A DNA stretch of 64,000 bases, taken from positions 1,501,501 to 1,565,500 of the forward strand of contig PQWQ01000012.1 in assembly GCA_002943765.1 (NCBI GenBank), given 5' to 3'. Shown here piece after piece: positions 1 to 12,045 of this stretch. A program made the position numbers and the translations under genes. The notes under the pieces were generated by a model. It saw nothing but the letters and a program-made list of their open reading frames with translations. It made no database searches and was not told the DNA's origin. Numbering within the stretch: the stretch's first letter is position 1; each line of letters starts with the position of its first letter. This stretch comes from Psoroptes ovis. Lineage: Eukaryota; Arthropoda; Arachnida; Sarcoptiformes; Psoroptidae.

Positions 1-742
1 ATGGAGAGAGGTGGGCAACTGGAATGAATAATAAATCAATTCATTATCGAATCATTATTATCATTGTTTGATCAGAAAATGAATGTCTAAATCAATCTGA
101 TGAATCAATCGAATAAATATTTTGGACCAAATCGAATGATTTGTATGAATAAATAATCAAATAAATCGATCAATCAAATCAAATCAATGAAATCAATGAA
201 TCATTAATTCAATTAGATCAATTAAATCAATTTGATTCTATTGAATAAGAATTTTGTCTTGTAATTCTTGTTCTTGTTCTATTTGGTGATAATGCCATGA
301 ACATCAATATGACGAATTGTACGATCGTTGATCATCATCGTGAAAGACAAAATCAACTCGTCCTAAAGACCTAAGAAAGTTTGTGAATCATCATATCTTT
401 TTGTTGTCTAGCATCAGAGAATCCAAAGCGCCAGACTACCAAGCAATGAAAAGTATTCAAAAGGTTAAAAGTACATTTATATAAAAGTTTTTGCATATTG
501 ATGAATCGAAAAGAAAATGGAAAAAACGAATCCATCGATTTCGCCCTATCTTCTATCTTTCAATATTTATTTATTTTTTTTAATTTTATTCAAATTAATT
601 CATTCTATTTTTACTTATTTTTTTTATCATTTGATTATCATCATCTTCGGATATCATCGTATCCAATGACAACAACAACGAACAAACAACAAAGCAATAA
701 TTAATTTTTGTATTCAAATTCAAATTATGAAGAATCCAATCG

Positions 743-820
743 GGGTTGTCCGAAAAGTTCTGGCCGATTTTGAATGGACCTTTCCATCAATTCAACACGA
801 ACGAATTTTGCGGACAAGCC
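743..820 (+). mobile_element. MITE family A copy 1 (mariner-type)
   Basis: 78 bp element. The left end reads GGGGTTGTCCGAAAAGTT and is followed by the subterminal motif GGCCGATTTTGAATGG. The right end is the diverged complement GCGGACAAGCC. No TA duplication is visible at the edges. Confidence 0.75.
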
Positions 821-1551
821 AAATGCTGAATAATGCAAATCAATGTGATATCAATCACATTTCAATTAATAAACAAAGTGGAAAATAAAGAAAAAAAATT
901 CCTTATTGTTTATTAAAAAATAATCAACGAATATATTTTATATGATAAATTAATGCATATAATGCACTCCTACGGACGTGTGCTTGCAATATCTTCAAAG
1001 TTTCAATGTAAATCAATGAAAGAATTCTTTTATTATTATTCAAATTGCATTTCGGAATCCCGAAATTGAATTTAATTTGATTTAATTTGCTTCAGAATTT
1101 AATCAAGAAAATTCCATGAATCGAAAAAAATAATGGAATCATTGATTTGAAATGAAAAACAGAAGAAAATACATACAAAGTTTCATTCAATTAAGGAATT
1201 CAAAATATCGCAAATAACTCAAAAACCGATCCGAAATTCTTGTGTTTGTGATTATTCTTGAATTGAAAATTTTTGATCTTGAACATGGATTCTTTGTTTA
1301 ATCACTCATTGTTTGTTGGAGCGAACATAAGCCAAATGCATGTGTGTGTATGTGCACAAAGATCAATCGATAGATTCATCGATTAATTCATTTCACATCG
1401 ATTGATTCATTTTAATAAATTTGTTCGCGCTCTTTTTTTTTGACATTTTTATTGTCGTTTATTAAATTGTATTCAAATTCAAATTCATCGATTCAATATT
1501 TGTACAGTCAATGTATTTGTAATTAGTAAAGTAATCAAAAAATATGTGATC

Positions 1552-1574
1552 AATCGATCGATCGATCGATCGAT
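1552..1574. repeat. (ATCG)n microsatellite
   Basis: An uninterrupted ATCG tetranucleotide run, self-complementary, extended on both sides by imperfect CAAT/GATT units. Confidence 0.9.
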
Positions 1575-2219
1575 TGATGTGTTTGTGATATCGAAATATG
1601 GTACGAAATACAAATGCTGAAATAACGAAATATGACAAGAATTTTTTTTCGTTTTCATTTTGACTTTTTTTTTCATCCAAAAACTTGAAGCAAAATTTCA
1701 AATCAATTTCTTTACATGAAACTTTTTCATTTTGTATTCATTTTTGATTCTCAGTGTCTTTATATTGGTGCTATAGCACACACGAAACACACATTTAAAT
1801 CTTTGATAATTTGTTAATCTTAAATATCAACGATTGTATTGAATACGATTCATTAAGAATACATTCGGATTTCGAAAAAATATTTTCGATCCTGGTGATT
1901 TTGAATATTCTCAATTCTGCAAAAATCGATTGAAATGTTTCGATTAATCAAATTTACGATAATTGAAAATGATACGATCACCAATTTCGCAGCGTTCACG
2001 GGAAAAATTAAAGGCAGAAAAACCGACCACAACGATCACCAATAATGACCATCGGCAATGATAAAACAAAATTATCATCGATTTCAACAAAATTTCATTG
2101 AATTAAAAATTTTTTGGAATTTTTCTCATAAATCATCAAATTTTTTTTTTGAAGTCTTTTCCATTCGATGAAATAAAATTCTCCAATTCTGAATACGATT
2201 CCTATAACAAAGGCTTTCA

Positions 2220-2365
2220 ACAAATACCAAAAAAAAAACTCGAATACAAATTTGAACACAAAAAGTCTCAAAATACAAAGAATTTGAATCGAATGAAATT
2301 GAAATATAAATTCAAATACAAAGAATTTGAATTCAAATTTGAATACAAAGAATATAAAATTTCAA
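2220..2365 (+). repeat. Degenerate AATACAAA-GAATTTGAA tandem repeat
   Basis: Imperfect repeats built from units such as AATACAAAGAATTTGAA and AAATTTGAATACAAA. They give an open frame (2149-2421, plus) of Lys/Phe/Glu/Tyr-rich repeats such as KFKYKEFEFKFEYKEYK. The composition is that of an expanded simple repeat, so I do not call a gene. Confidence 0.55.
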
Positions 2366-2808
2366 ATTTCAATCTTTTACAATCATTTGAAAACTGTGCA
2401 ATGTTTTGCATGTCGTCGTAATCGTTGAAATTTACAAAATTTTACCAAATTACAAATTTCTTCATTTCTACACACAAATCCTCTTTGAATCTTCGTTTTT
2501 CAATTTGAACAAATTTTTTTTTCTATTATTTCAATGATTCAGTTCAATTTTATTGATTCATTTTTCGCTTCATTCATTCATTCTTATACTTGTTCAAATC
2601 ATTGACAGTGTATATAATGTACATACAATCATATACACACGATTGTGATTACAATCAAAATTATGGTTTACGATTACGAATGATTACCAAAAAATATTAA
2701 AAATTGTCGAAAAAACATGGAAAATTACATGGAACATGAGAATATTGTTCGGAATATTCTTTGGAATCGAAGAAAAAAATTCTAATTTAATGGAAAATTT
2801 CTTCAATT

Positions 2809-3103
2809 CAGTGTTTCTCAACCGTTTTTTTCATTTTTTTATGTTCAAAGGTGCAAAGGCTTTACTTTTAATTTAAGAATATCACGGATCACCCCATAAC
2901 CTCGGCCTAACCCTGCATAACCTGTGCACCTGAACACCTGAAACCTCAGATTTGTCTGCTCATGATTCAATGCCCAAGGTGCTAAAAGGGTTGTTTAAAG
3001 GGTCAAAACACATACCCAAGGGTTTGTATTAACAAATATAGTCACAAATATGAAATTTTACAATTGCAGGGAAGTATTTGATTTGATTGGTTGAGAAACA
3101 ATG
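2809..3103. mobile_element. hAT-like non-autonomous element
   Basis: The left end CAGTGTTTCTCAACC (2809-2823) faces the right end GGTTGAGAAACAATG (3089-3103), a 15 bp terminal inverted repeat with one mismatch. The CAGTG-N-TTCTCAACC type of end is characteristic of hAT-superfamily elements. The interior is less AT-rich than the surroundings and carries no transposase. The 8 bp flanks do not match, so no target duplication can be shown and the copy is probably old. Confidence 0.6.
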
Positions 3104-3198
3104 AACCTAGGAACCTTTTGAAGAGCTTTTTTTTGAAAAATGTCTTTATTTCGCGATATAATATAAGTGTATGGCTTATTATTATTGTTATTATTGCT

Positions 3199-3275
3199 GG
3201 ATTGTCCGAAAAATTCTTGACGATTTTCACATAGAAATTCTATCAATGATTACAATTGAAACTTTTCGGACAATC
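3199..3275 (+). mobile_element. MITE family A copy 2
   Basis: 77 bp. The left end GGATTGTCCGAAAAATTC is followed by GACGATTTTCAC; the right end is AACTTTTCGGACAATC. It lies about 95 bp beyond the hAT-like element. Confidence 0.8.
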
Positions 3276-3899
3276 TTTTTTTTTTTTTTTTTTTTTGAAA
3301 CAATCTTTTGAATATTCAATTTTCAAAATTTTTTTTTTCTTTTCGTTTGAATGATGATATATTCAATGTATATGTGCGTGCGTTTGGGTGAAAATACGTA
3401 AGTATACAATGCAAATATCAACAAATTTATAATGATGATTGATGATCATGTCATCATGACTTAATTGCTTCGAAGATATAAAAGATCTTATAGATATCGC
3501 AAAGATATACGACATTAAGATTTACATTCAGATTGAAAGATTCAAAGTTCGTAAGATTCGTAAGTTCTTCGTACGAAGAAGAATAGTAAACGAATATCTG
3601 TAATTCGTTCAATACAAGAAACACGCATTGTTTGGATTCATGAATATTCTTTGAATTTCTAAAGATTTTAAACCATTTAAACCTTTTATAATTATCAGAA
3701 TCTCATTATAATGTATAGAATCTCATCATTATCCTAACAAGAAAAATCTTAAGATCTAAGAAGTTACAGATTATTATCATATTCTAAATCTCTAAAGATT
3801 TTGGAAAATTTCAAACTAAGAATTTCGGAGTTTTTTTTTGAGCGAAATTTTCTTGATGAAACAGCATATTTTAGTGTTTTAATGCAGTGATCTATTTTC

Positions 3900-3976
3900 G
3901 GGATGTCCGGAAAATTCCTCCGCCTTAAATTCATGAGGGTCAACGAGGAAATCAAACAGAATTTTTCGGACAACCC
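3900..3976. mobile_element. MITE family A copy 3
   Basis: 77 bp. Ends GGGATGTCCGGAAAATTC and GAATTTTTCGGACAACCC are near-complementary. The middle is unrelated to other copies. Confidence 0.8.
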
Positions 3977-4460
3977 AAAATTGCCAAAACATGTAGTCTC
4001 GATGAATTTTTAGGATAATTTTCGCAAAATATTTACGCTAATACATTGATAATTTAACTCAATAAATTATATCTTGTTGTATATATTAACAAATATGTTA
4101 ATTAAAACACTTGATTATATACGCAGCAATATTTTATTCAGAAATATACGCAATATTTGCAAATGTATTGACAGACATTAAGGCCATATTGCGCACACAC
4201 ACATATTTTTGCCAATTTATAACATGAAATAATAATAAACTATTATCAAGGATTAAAAAGATTTTTTTTTCTGTGCCACTTTTATTAATAATATCGATAA
4301 TAATAATAATAATAATATCGATGATAATATCAATGAAAACGTCAAATAAATTTTTTCAATTTTCAAGGTTTTTGTTTTTTTTGTTTTTTTTTCTATTTTC
4401 AAAATATTTCAACAATCGTAATTGATATTTTCTTTGGTGATTATTTTCGGGTGATGAAAA

Positions 4461-4538
4461 GTTGTCCGAAAATTCACTCATAAGGAATTCAATGCAAAAT
4501 TTTGATTTAAATCGGCCAGAACTTTTCGGACGATCCCA
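4461..4538 (-). mobile_element. MITE family A copy 4
   Basis: 78 bp. Left AGTTGTCCGAAAATTC, right AATCGGCCAGAACTTTTCGG followed by ACGATCCC. The subterminal CCGATTT motif is at the right end, so the element is inverted relative to copy 1. Confidence 0.8.
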
Positions 4539-6610
4539 AATATGAATCGATTTAATGTTCACTAAATGGGTACATGAAGCACACATGAAACACACACACA
4601 CATTTGTGTGTACGAAAAGAAATTGATTAATCCTTTCGATTAATTTTTTTTTTTTTTTTTTTTTTGCTGTTTCAGATATCATGTTTATTATAATGGTCGT
4701 TATTGTTGTTGTTGAAGCTGCTGCTGCTGCTGCATCAGCTATTAATGTCTAATTTTTTACCTATCTAATGATATACGAAGAAATCGATTCGATTTTTTTC
4801 CCCAGTTTTTCCTAGTATTTCTATGGTCATTAACAATTATTGATCATTATTCTGTGTGTGTGTGTGCTAAAAGAATTATGTTCCAACACATTTTTCAACC
4901 GAAACAACACGATAAATGAACAAACATAAACAAGAATGAATAATGGTCATAAGCTCTGATGGTCTTTGAGAATCGCCATTGTTTGGTGGTAAAGTGGCGA
5001 AATCATGTTTGGCGGCCAAATCGGTACATGGATATCATTCGGTTTCGATAATCATTGAATCGATCGAAGATTCGATCAACCTTTGGTTTGGCTGTTTCCG
5101 TAATTTATTTCTAAATAATTAATTAGAACGATGCAATCATCGATATTTATCATTATTATCATGGTTTTGGCTATAAAACCAATAAAATATTAATGTCGAT
5201 AATCAATAATCGTTTATCGATCAAGATACAAGAAAACAAAACAATTGTTTCTTCAGGATCAATGTTAATTCATTGAGATACACCGATTACCATTATGTAT
5301 CAGTGCTGTTATTAATGGTGTTGAATGATTATTTCCCGAAAAAGCTTCCTGAATTCTAGCTCAATTGTTTCTATGTGTATGAAGGTGCGTGGTCATTGCA
5401 ATATCGGACATTATCATCAATTACCATCAATTAATGTGGTCACAAATCACCGATTTCGGCAGCGGTGCAGCGGCAGCAAGACATCAATGGGCTCTGCACA
5501 TTTGTACCAAGACCTAACGATTGGAACATGATTTTTTTCCTGAAAAATTTTTGAAAATCATTTCAAATGCCTCGCAGATGTTCATCATTAAATTACAATT
5601 TGGCTGCGACAATTTGATGGCCGGTCGGTTGGATGATTGGCTGGAATTTTTTATTTTGAAAATTTAAGAATTCCAACGATTCTTTGTTTGATTTGATTGT
5701 ACCCCTCTCTCGCTTTAATTCTACGGACCATTTAACCCTATTGTTTTTGTTCATTTGTTTTACCCCTTTTATCATCTAACTTCAATAGCAGCAGCAGAGG
5801 CAGATAACGATCAAATAAAGAAAAATCAGGACGACATTAAATGCTTTGAAACCAAGTCGGGAGAATTTCACATAATATGGACAGCTTTCATTTATTTGTT
5901 TGAAAAAATTTGAAACAATTTCTTGAAATGACAATTTTCACATGACAATATTCGTAGATGAAAACATCCATGATCTATGATAAATGATCTATGATTTTCA
6001 ATCAAGACACAATCATATTTTGAGTCCAAATAATCAATTAGAATAATTTGATTGTTTTATAACTTTAAATCTCCAAGAATGCACAGCCAAATTTCAATGG
6101 ATTAATGGAAAATATTGGCAATGAAATGCCGGAAAAAACGAGAAATGAGAACGAAGAATCATCCTTGGAAATTCTGTGAACAAAATACGATTCTGTTATT
6201 GGCTTCCAAAAAAAAATTGCCACAATAATTGGCAATGTTAATATGGCTTGCAACAAACGAATCAAAATTCAACAACGAAAAAAAAAATGGACATCAACAA
6301 TGATTAATTAATCAATTAATTAAATTCATGGTCTCTGCTTTATTTTAAAAATATTTTTTGATTCATTCAATGTTCATTCACTGGAAATTTTTTTGAATTT
6401 TTAAAATAATTGAAATTCAATTCAAAATTCAAAATTAGCTTAAAAACTAGCTCAAATAAAACTTTGGCTTATTTGAATTATATTTTGAAACAAACAAATT
6501 TCATAATAATTAATTTTAAATCAAAAAATCCAAATAATAACGAATGAATAGATAGAAAGATTCATTTTTAAAAAAAAGTATTTCACATTTAAAAATTTGA
6601 AATTTGAGTT

Positions 6611-6664
6611 TCATTCATTCATTCATTCATTCATCTATTCATCTATCCATTCGTTCATTCATTT
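6611..6664. repeat. (ATTC)n microsatellite, degenerating at its end
   Basis: Six clean ATTC units followed by imperfect ATCT/ATTC/GTTC units. Confidence 0.85.
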
Positions 6665-7263
6665 AATCATTGAAACGTAAAGAGATAATGAATGACCATT
6701 CATTCATTTATTTAGTTTTTTCCACAGTTTTTACCAAAGATTTCCATTGAAATTTCATGGAACGGAATTTCATGGATCCTTTTTTTTGTGAATTCACCGA
6801 AAATTGGGTGTCAAATGGCGAATAATTGGTGGCTTTAAATCGGTAATAATAAACACTTTTGATTATTTGTAATTTCATTTCGATTATTTTTCGCTTGTAA
6901 AACGATCCAAAGCAATCATTTTGGATCGTTTTATATTGGCCAATAACGACCAGAAATGTCTGCATTATACACATTTGAATCAATGAATGAATGAATAGCA
7001 ATGAAATGAAATGAAATGTGAATCAATTGTCGAACAACAATAATCAATCGATCGTAATCAATTGATCATTGATCATCAATCATTGAATTGAAATGAATTG
7101 ATTTGATTCGATGATCAATGTTTTTCATGTTTGAAATTTTGATTTATTCGATAAAATCAAATCAAAAAAATAAAAAAAAATGTTTTTGATTCGTTTCTGC
7201 TTTTTGAAATCGAAAAATTGTTCTTCGAACATGATAATAATGATGATAATGATTTCCTGAGCA

Positions 7264-7278
7264 TACACACACACACAC
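7264..7278. repeat. (AC)n microsatellite
   Basis: Short AC dinucleotide run. Confidence 0.85.
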
Positions 7279-7992
7279 GGACACGAACACACGAGCACTG
7301 AATAAACATTTGGTCTCTGAATCTATCAAAAATTTATTCCAAGGTCCCTGAAATTATCATTCGCCTGAAAATTGTCGCTTTGATTATCATCAAAATTGGC
7401 GAAGAAATTCTTGTTTCTCGTAAAATTTACAAACAACAACAATAGACTCGAGAATTAGCGAATCGAATCCGAATCAAGAGTCAAAATGAATCAAACTTTG
7501 AATCAATCAAAATCAAATGAATGGAAAAATCAATTGATTCATTTGAATTAATCGTTGAAATTCGGAATTTTCGCTCAGAAAATTTGAATTATTTCAATGT
7601 TTAACATGTTTCTTTTGGGAAAATTCGGAAAATTTTTCAAAAACTTCAAATACTTGGAGACCATTAAATGGCGGCTATGACGACAATTAAGAACAGCAAC
7701 TATGGGGAATTCAAAGAATCAAAGAATTAACGAAATAACGTTAATGAAATCTTTGTTATCTTTGAAATCATTGTTTCTTTCTTAACGAATCGATCGAAGA
7801 TTTCAAGATTGAATTAAATCATTAAACATTGAAAATGTTCAGTTGTTGGTCACGCAATCTAGATTTCTACGTATATTTCAACGACTTCAATTCAATTCAA
7901 TCATTCAAACATGATTCAATTCACTTAAATTAGCCCTAATTTGAGCTCACTATGGCAACAATTCATTCGAAAGAAATGTTTTAGAAACTTAC

Positions 7993-8492
7993 TGTTTACG
8001 TCTTTTCTTCTGGAAAACACGTTTAATTCGTATCAACAAGAATGCAGCACGATCCATACTCAGCGATGATGATGTTGTGGTCGCCGAATTAGTCGTTGTC
8101 GTCGATGATGTTGTTGTTGTAGCCGTTGCAGCCATCATCATCGATGATGATTGTGATGGTGTCGGTGATGATCTGTGTTGATATTGATGCATGGATTGTT
8201 GATAATAATGTTGATGATAATCATGTGGCGGTGGCGGTAACGGTGGTGGTAATGGTGGATATTGTTGCTGCTGATGCTGATGATGATGATGGTGATGATA
8301 TTTTGTACCCGATTTTATTGATGATTTCATCATCGATGATGACGATGATGATGTTGATTGATTCGATGATAACCGTAGCGGGGATGGTGGTGGTGTTGTG
8401 GCTACTGATATTAATGGTGGTGGTGGTGTAGTTGATATTGTTGATTGTTGTTGTTGTTGATTATGATGATGATGGTGGTTTGATGATTGCAT
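7993..8492 (-). CDS. Candidate 5' coding exon, low-complexity protein, function unknown
   Basis: The reading frame starts with ATG at 8492 and encodes 166 complete codons plus two bases. It has a His/Gln-rich start, Pro-rich blocks (PPPP, PPLPPPLPPPP), Ser/Thr runs, then a non-repetitive basic end MDRAAFLLIRIKRVFQKKRRK. The frame meets a strong splice donor, ACA|GTAAGT, at 7993/7992, and a stop immediately follows if it is not spliced. This suggests a first coding exon whose gene continues toward lower coordinates or out of the window. I do not recognise the protein and found no matching downstream exon. Gln/His/Pro repeats can arise from microsatellites, so the call rests mainly on the donor and the non-repetitive C-terminal segment. 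Confidence 0.45.
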
Positions 8493-9723
8493 TGTTTGTT
8501 TTTCGATTTTCTCGATTTTTTTTTCGATTTCGTTTTAGCTGAATGATCTTAGATCATCGATTTTTCGATGATGAATCATTTCTTCGAAATTTCAAAAAAA
8601 ATTCATTGTTCAAAATCAATGAATAGTCATCGATCAATCGATTAATGATCAAAAATTTAATGATTGATTGTTCAATGAAAACAAACAAACAAACAAACAT
8701 AAATATCAACCAATCAATACCTTTTGAATCGAAGGTTTTATTTATTTGAACATTATTTTGCCATTAAATCAATGATCAATGATTCATTTGACGTCGAATG
8801 ATTTCAAATTTTTCATTTCATTTTTTGGCGAAAATATTTTTGAAAAATTAATGGAAAAAATCATATTTCAATAATGGAAACCCTAGGAACCGTGACAAAG
8901 CTTAGAATGAAACTGAAATACCAAAAAAAAAAACACACCGAAAACAAGCAAGCAACAATAATGAATCCAAAAATGTTTGCTTTGGTTGTTTGGCTTAGTT
9001 TTCGTTGGTTGGTTTTCCACCATTGATTGATTGAACAGAATTAACTTGAAACCAAAAAAAAACTTTATACGTTGATATAGACCAAAGAGATGGAATATCA
9101 ACGCAGAAGATTTGCGCATGGAATTTCAAACAAAACCAAAAAAAAAAACCCGAAAAACCGAACAAAACCCACGAATCTACAGAATATTTCTTGGGTCTCT
9201 GGTTCACAGCGAATTCTTTGGGTTTTTTTTTTGTCAAAGAATTTCCATTGTTTTTACACATTTCTTTTGTTTTATTTTAAATCAAGTTTCCAATGGTGAA
9301 ACTATGCAAACACCGAAATAATTTCAAATCAAAAATTTCAAATAAAACAAACAACAAACACAATGATTATTGTTTGTCCAAAGAAATTTGAAAAAATGAA
9401 ATGAGAAAATCAAACTGGAAAATCAAATAATCAAAGCTGGAAAAAAATGGAAAAATAAAACTTTTTGTTTTCAAGTAAATAATCTGGATCCAAAATAGAC
9501 CAAGAAATGGAATATTTTAAAATTGATATTCAAATGGTAAATAAGGGCCAATTGAATCATTTGAAATATATCAAAAAAACAAATCATGAATGTAATGTAT
9601 ATGCGAGAGAGAGAAGGACAGATATCCAATACCCGACTCTAAGGAACAATAGTCATAACAATAATATCAATAAAAGTGTCAGAAAAATCAATAATTTTTT
9701 GAAAATTTATTCATTTACAAACA

Positions 9724-9792
9724 CATATGGGGACCTATGGAATTTATTCCCGAATTTTCTATATTTGAATGAATTCCATGGGTCCCCATATG
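9724..9792. repeat. 69 bp fold-back hairpin
   Basis: The left arm starts CATATGGGGACCTATGGAAT and the right arm ends ATTCCATGGGTCCCCATATG. The arms pair over about 22 bp with one mismatch around a loop of about 25 bp. It resembles a small non-autonomous element but is not related to family A. Confidence 0.75.
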
Positions 9793-10925
9793 GCTCATTG
9801 TCGATATTGCTCAATGATCCATGCCGGCCTAGATATGTCCTCAAGGATGATTTGCATGCATGATTTTCGGAAATGATTTGTGAAGATCTTTGAATAGAAG
9901 TGACAAAGACAAGTAAACGATGACCTTTAAGGGGTCATGTGTCATATTATTCAGAGAAATTTTCGAATTTCTTTGAATATCTTATTTACTTTGAGTTTTG
10001 TGTTGATTAATATGAATTCTATCTGAAATCGATCTTTGACAATTCAACAAAAAACGATCTATGATTCCATTATATGTCAATAACTTGATTATCTTGAAAA
10101 CGTGAACTCAAACTTAAAACCAAAAACTTTCAAGTTTAAATAATGTTTAAACGAAGTATGACTGTAGTTTTTATTATTATGATTATTATTTTATTATCTT
10201 CTTAGTAGATTCTAAGAAAATAATCTTGAAAATATTAACCACGAAACGATCAACATTATTAATAGATTGTATTGATTTGATTTGATTTCAAATTGGTTAA
10301 CCTTCATTGATCTAACATTGTCATTATCTTTCGGGATATTATTCGATGTATATTTTACTGAATGAAATTAAATTTTTGATTTTTTTTCATTTGAATTTTT
10401 CCGATTTTTTTGGCGCGAAAATTTACATGTTGAAAATTGCCGTAAGGCTCTTCCGAGGCCAAACTGAATCATCAGAGCAGAAACAATTTGGATTTGATAT
10501 TCGAAAAAAAAATTGAATTTAAATGAAAATCACACGTATAACGTTTGTAAACAGACAAACGAACAAATGAAAATTGAAAATTACAAAATTATTCAAAGGA
10601 AATTTCGGATTCTTCGGGTTCGTTGAATTCTTTGGATTCTTCGTTGAATAAAATTAAAAAGTCATTAAATCCTTTACGATAGTGCATTACAAACGATTAT
10701 TTTCGAAGACACAGAAAAAAAAAATTCCGAAACAAAAATTTTGGTTCTTCAGGGCAAAATTTCAGATAATTTTTTTGGGGCTGAGAATTCGGGCAAAAAC
10801 ACTACAGAACCTCTGCTGGCTTCGAACTGCAGAATCCATAAGAATGGATGATCAGATAGCTTGCCATTTCACTGGCATCGAATCGTTCAGAATCGAATAG
10901 AATAATCACAAAGCCATAATTTTTC

Positions 10926-11002
10926 GGGTTGTCCGAAAAGTTTTCAACGATTTTCAATGGGCATTCTCGCATTGAAATACTCATGAATTTATTGGACAAC
11001 TC
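10926..11002 (+). mobile_element. MITE family A copy 5
   Basis: 77 bp. Left GGGTTGTCCGAAAAGTTTTC followed by AACGATTTTCAATGGG; right end ATTGGACAACTC is diverged. A run of more than 20 T follows directly. Confidence 0.8.
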
Positions 11003-11815
11003 ATTTTTTTTTTTTTTTTTTTTTTTTGGTTTTGGAGAAATTTAAAATTTTCCCATCACATTTTCATTTTCATTTTATTCTCATGCAAAAAAAAAAAAAA
11101 ATGTAATTTGGATTAATATTAAATTGGATTAAATTATCAAATAAAACACGAAACAAAAAAAAAAAAAAATGAATCCCATCTAATTTTATGTAAAAACAAA
11201 CGAAAAATTTATGAATTCAATGCAAATGAATTATGAAAATGACAAAAATACACGAAATATGTGTGCGCATTTGAAAAACAATGGCGAATTTAATGAAATG
11301 AAAAATTGATGAAATTTGCCACCACCACCACCACTGAAAATTCATCCGAAATGAAATTTACCCGAGGATTCACTGCGAAAATTCACCACGAAAATTTTCC
11401 AAAGAATAATCGAATCCGGATACCGTGGAAAAAACGAAGAATTTGGACCAGAAAAATGAATTCGTCGAAAATGAATTTGAAACACAGCGAATATAAATGG
11501 AAAAAAATAATATAATGAATATGATATGATATTTTCTTTTTTCATAAAAATATTAAAATATTATGATTTAAAATATGACAAAGACAATAATAATAATAAT
11601 AATATCATTTGCGCGGACACATACATTATTCCAGCAACATTCATATTGTTCATGAATGTAAAGAATTTATACATAAAGAATTCATTTAGCACCCCGAAAA
11701 AAAAGTAGACTAAATTAGATCAAATTAGATCAAAATAACCATAACAACACATGAACAAACAACAGTGTACAGTGTTTTAGACTTTGGAAATTAAACATAC
11801 ACACATGAATAAAAC

Positions 11816-12045
11816 AAGTGGTTCTCAACCAAAATTTTCTGTGAAAGATTCAATGGTGCGCCCAAAACGTCAATTTACGAGGTTCACAAGTGGTGCAACC
11901 TTCACGATAACCCTTTGCACCCTTAGCGAAAAGGGTCTTGAATGGACTTGCTTTGCTGCGGTGAATTGTTCTGAGTCTGAAAATCGGGCCTATGAGTGCT
12001 GGGACCAGCCGAGGAACATTAAAAACGACGATAGTTGAGAAGTGC
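11816..12045. mobile_element. Possible hAT-like relic
   Basis: The left end ACAAGTGGTTCTCAACC near 11816 resembles hAT termini (CAGTGGTTCTCAACC), followed by ATGGTGCGCCC as in many hAT-derived elements. A weak right end AGTTGAGAAGTGCTG lies near 12045. The interior is clearly more GC-rich than its neighbours and open on both strands. No matching 8 bp flanks were seen. Confidence 0.35.

Larger units (their letters stand above)
1..7992. other. Non-coding AT-rich region with MITE relics
   Basis: I find no convincing gene in this stretch. Open frames are short, low-complexity or overlap repeats. It holds four copies of the mariner-type MITE family A, one hAT-like element near 2.8-3.1 kb, an ATCG microsatellite near 1.56 kb, a degenerate tandem repeat near 2.2-2.36 kb and ATTC repeats near 6.6 kb. 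It lies downstream of the candidate exon that ends at 7993 on the minus strand, so part of it may be intron of that gene. Confidence 0.6.

Noticed and set aside
8126..8431. 101-codon plus-strand frame rich in Val, Asp and Met
   Set aside because: It is the antisense shadow of the low-complexity exon on the minus strand.
9507..9863. 118-codon plus-strand frame
   Set aside because: It runs through the 69 bp hairpin, has no recognisable domain and no splice or promoter support.
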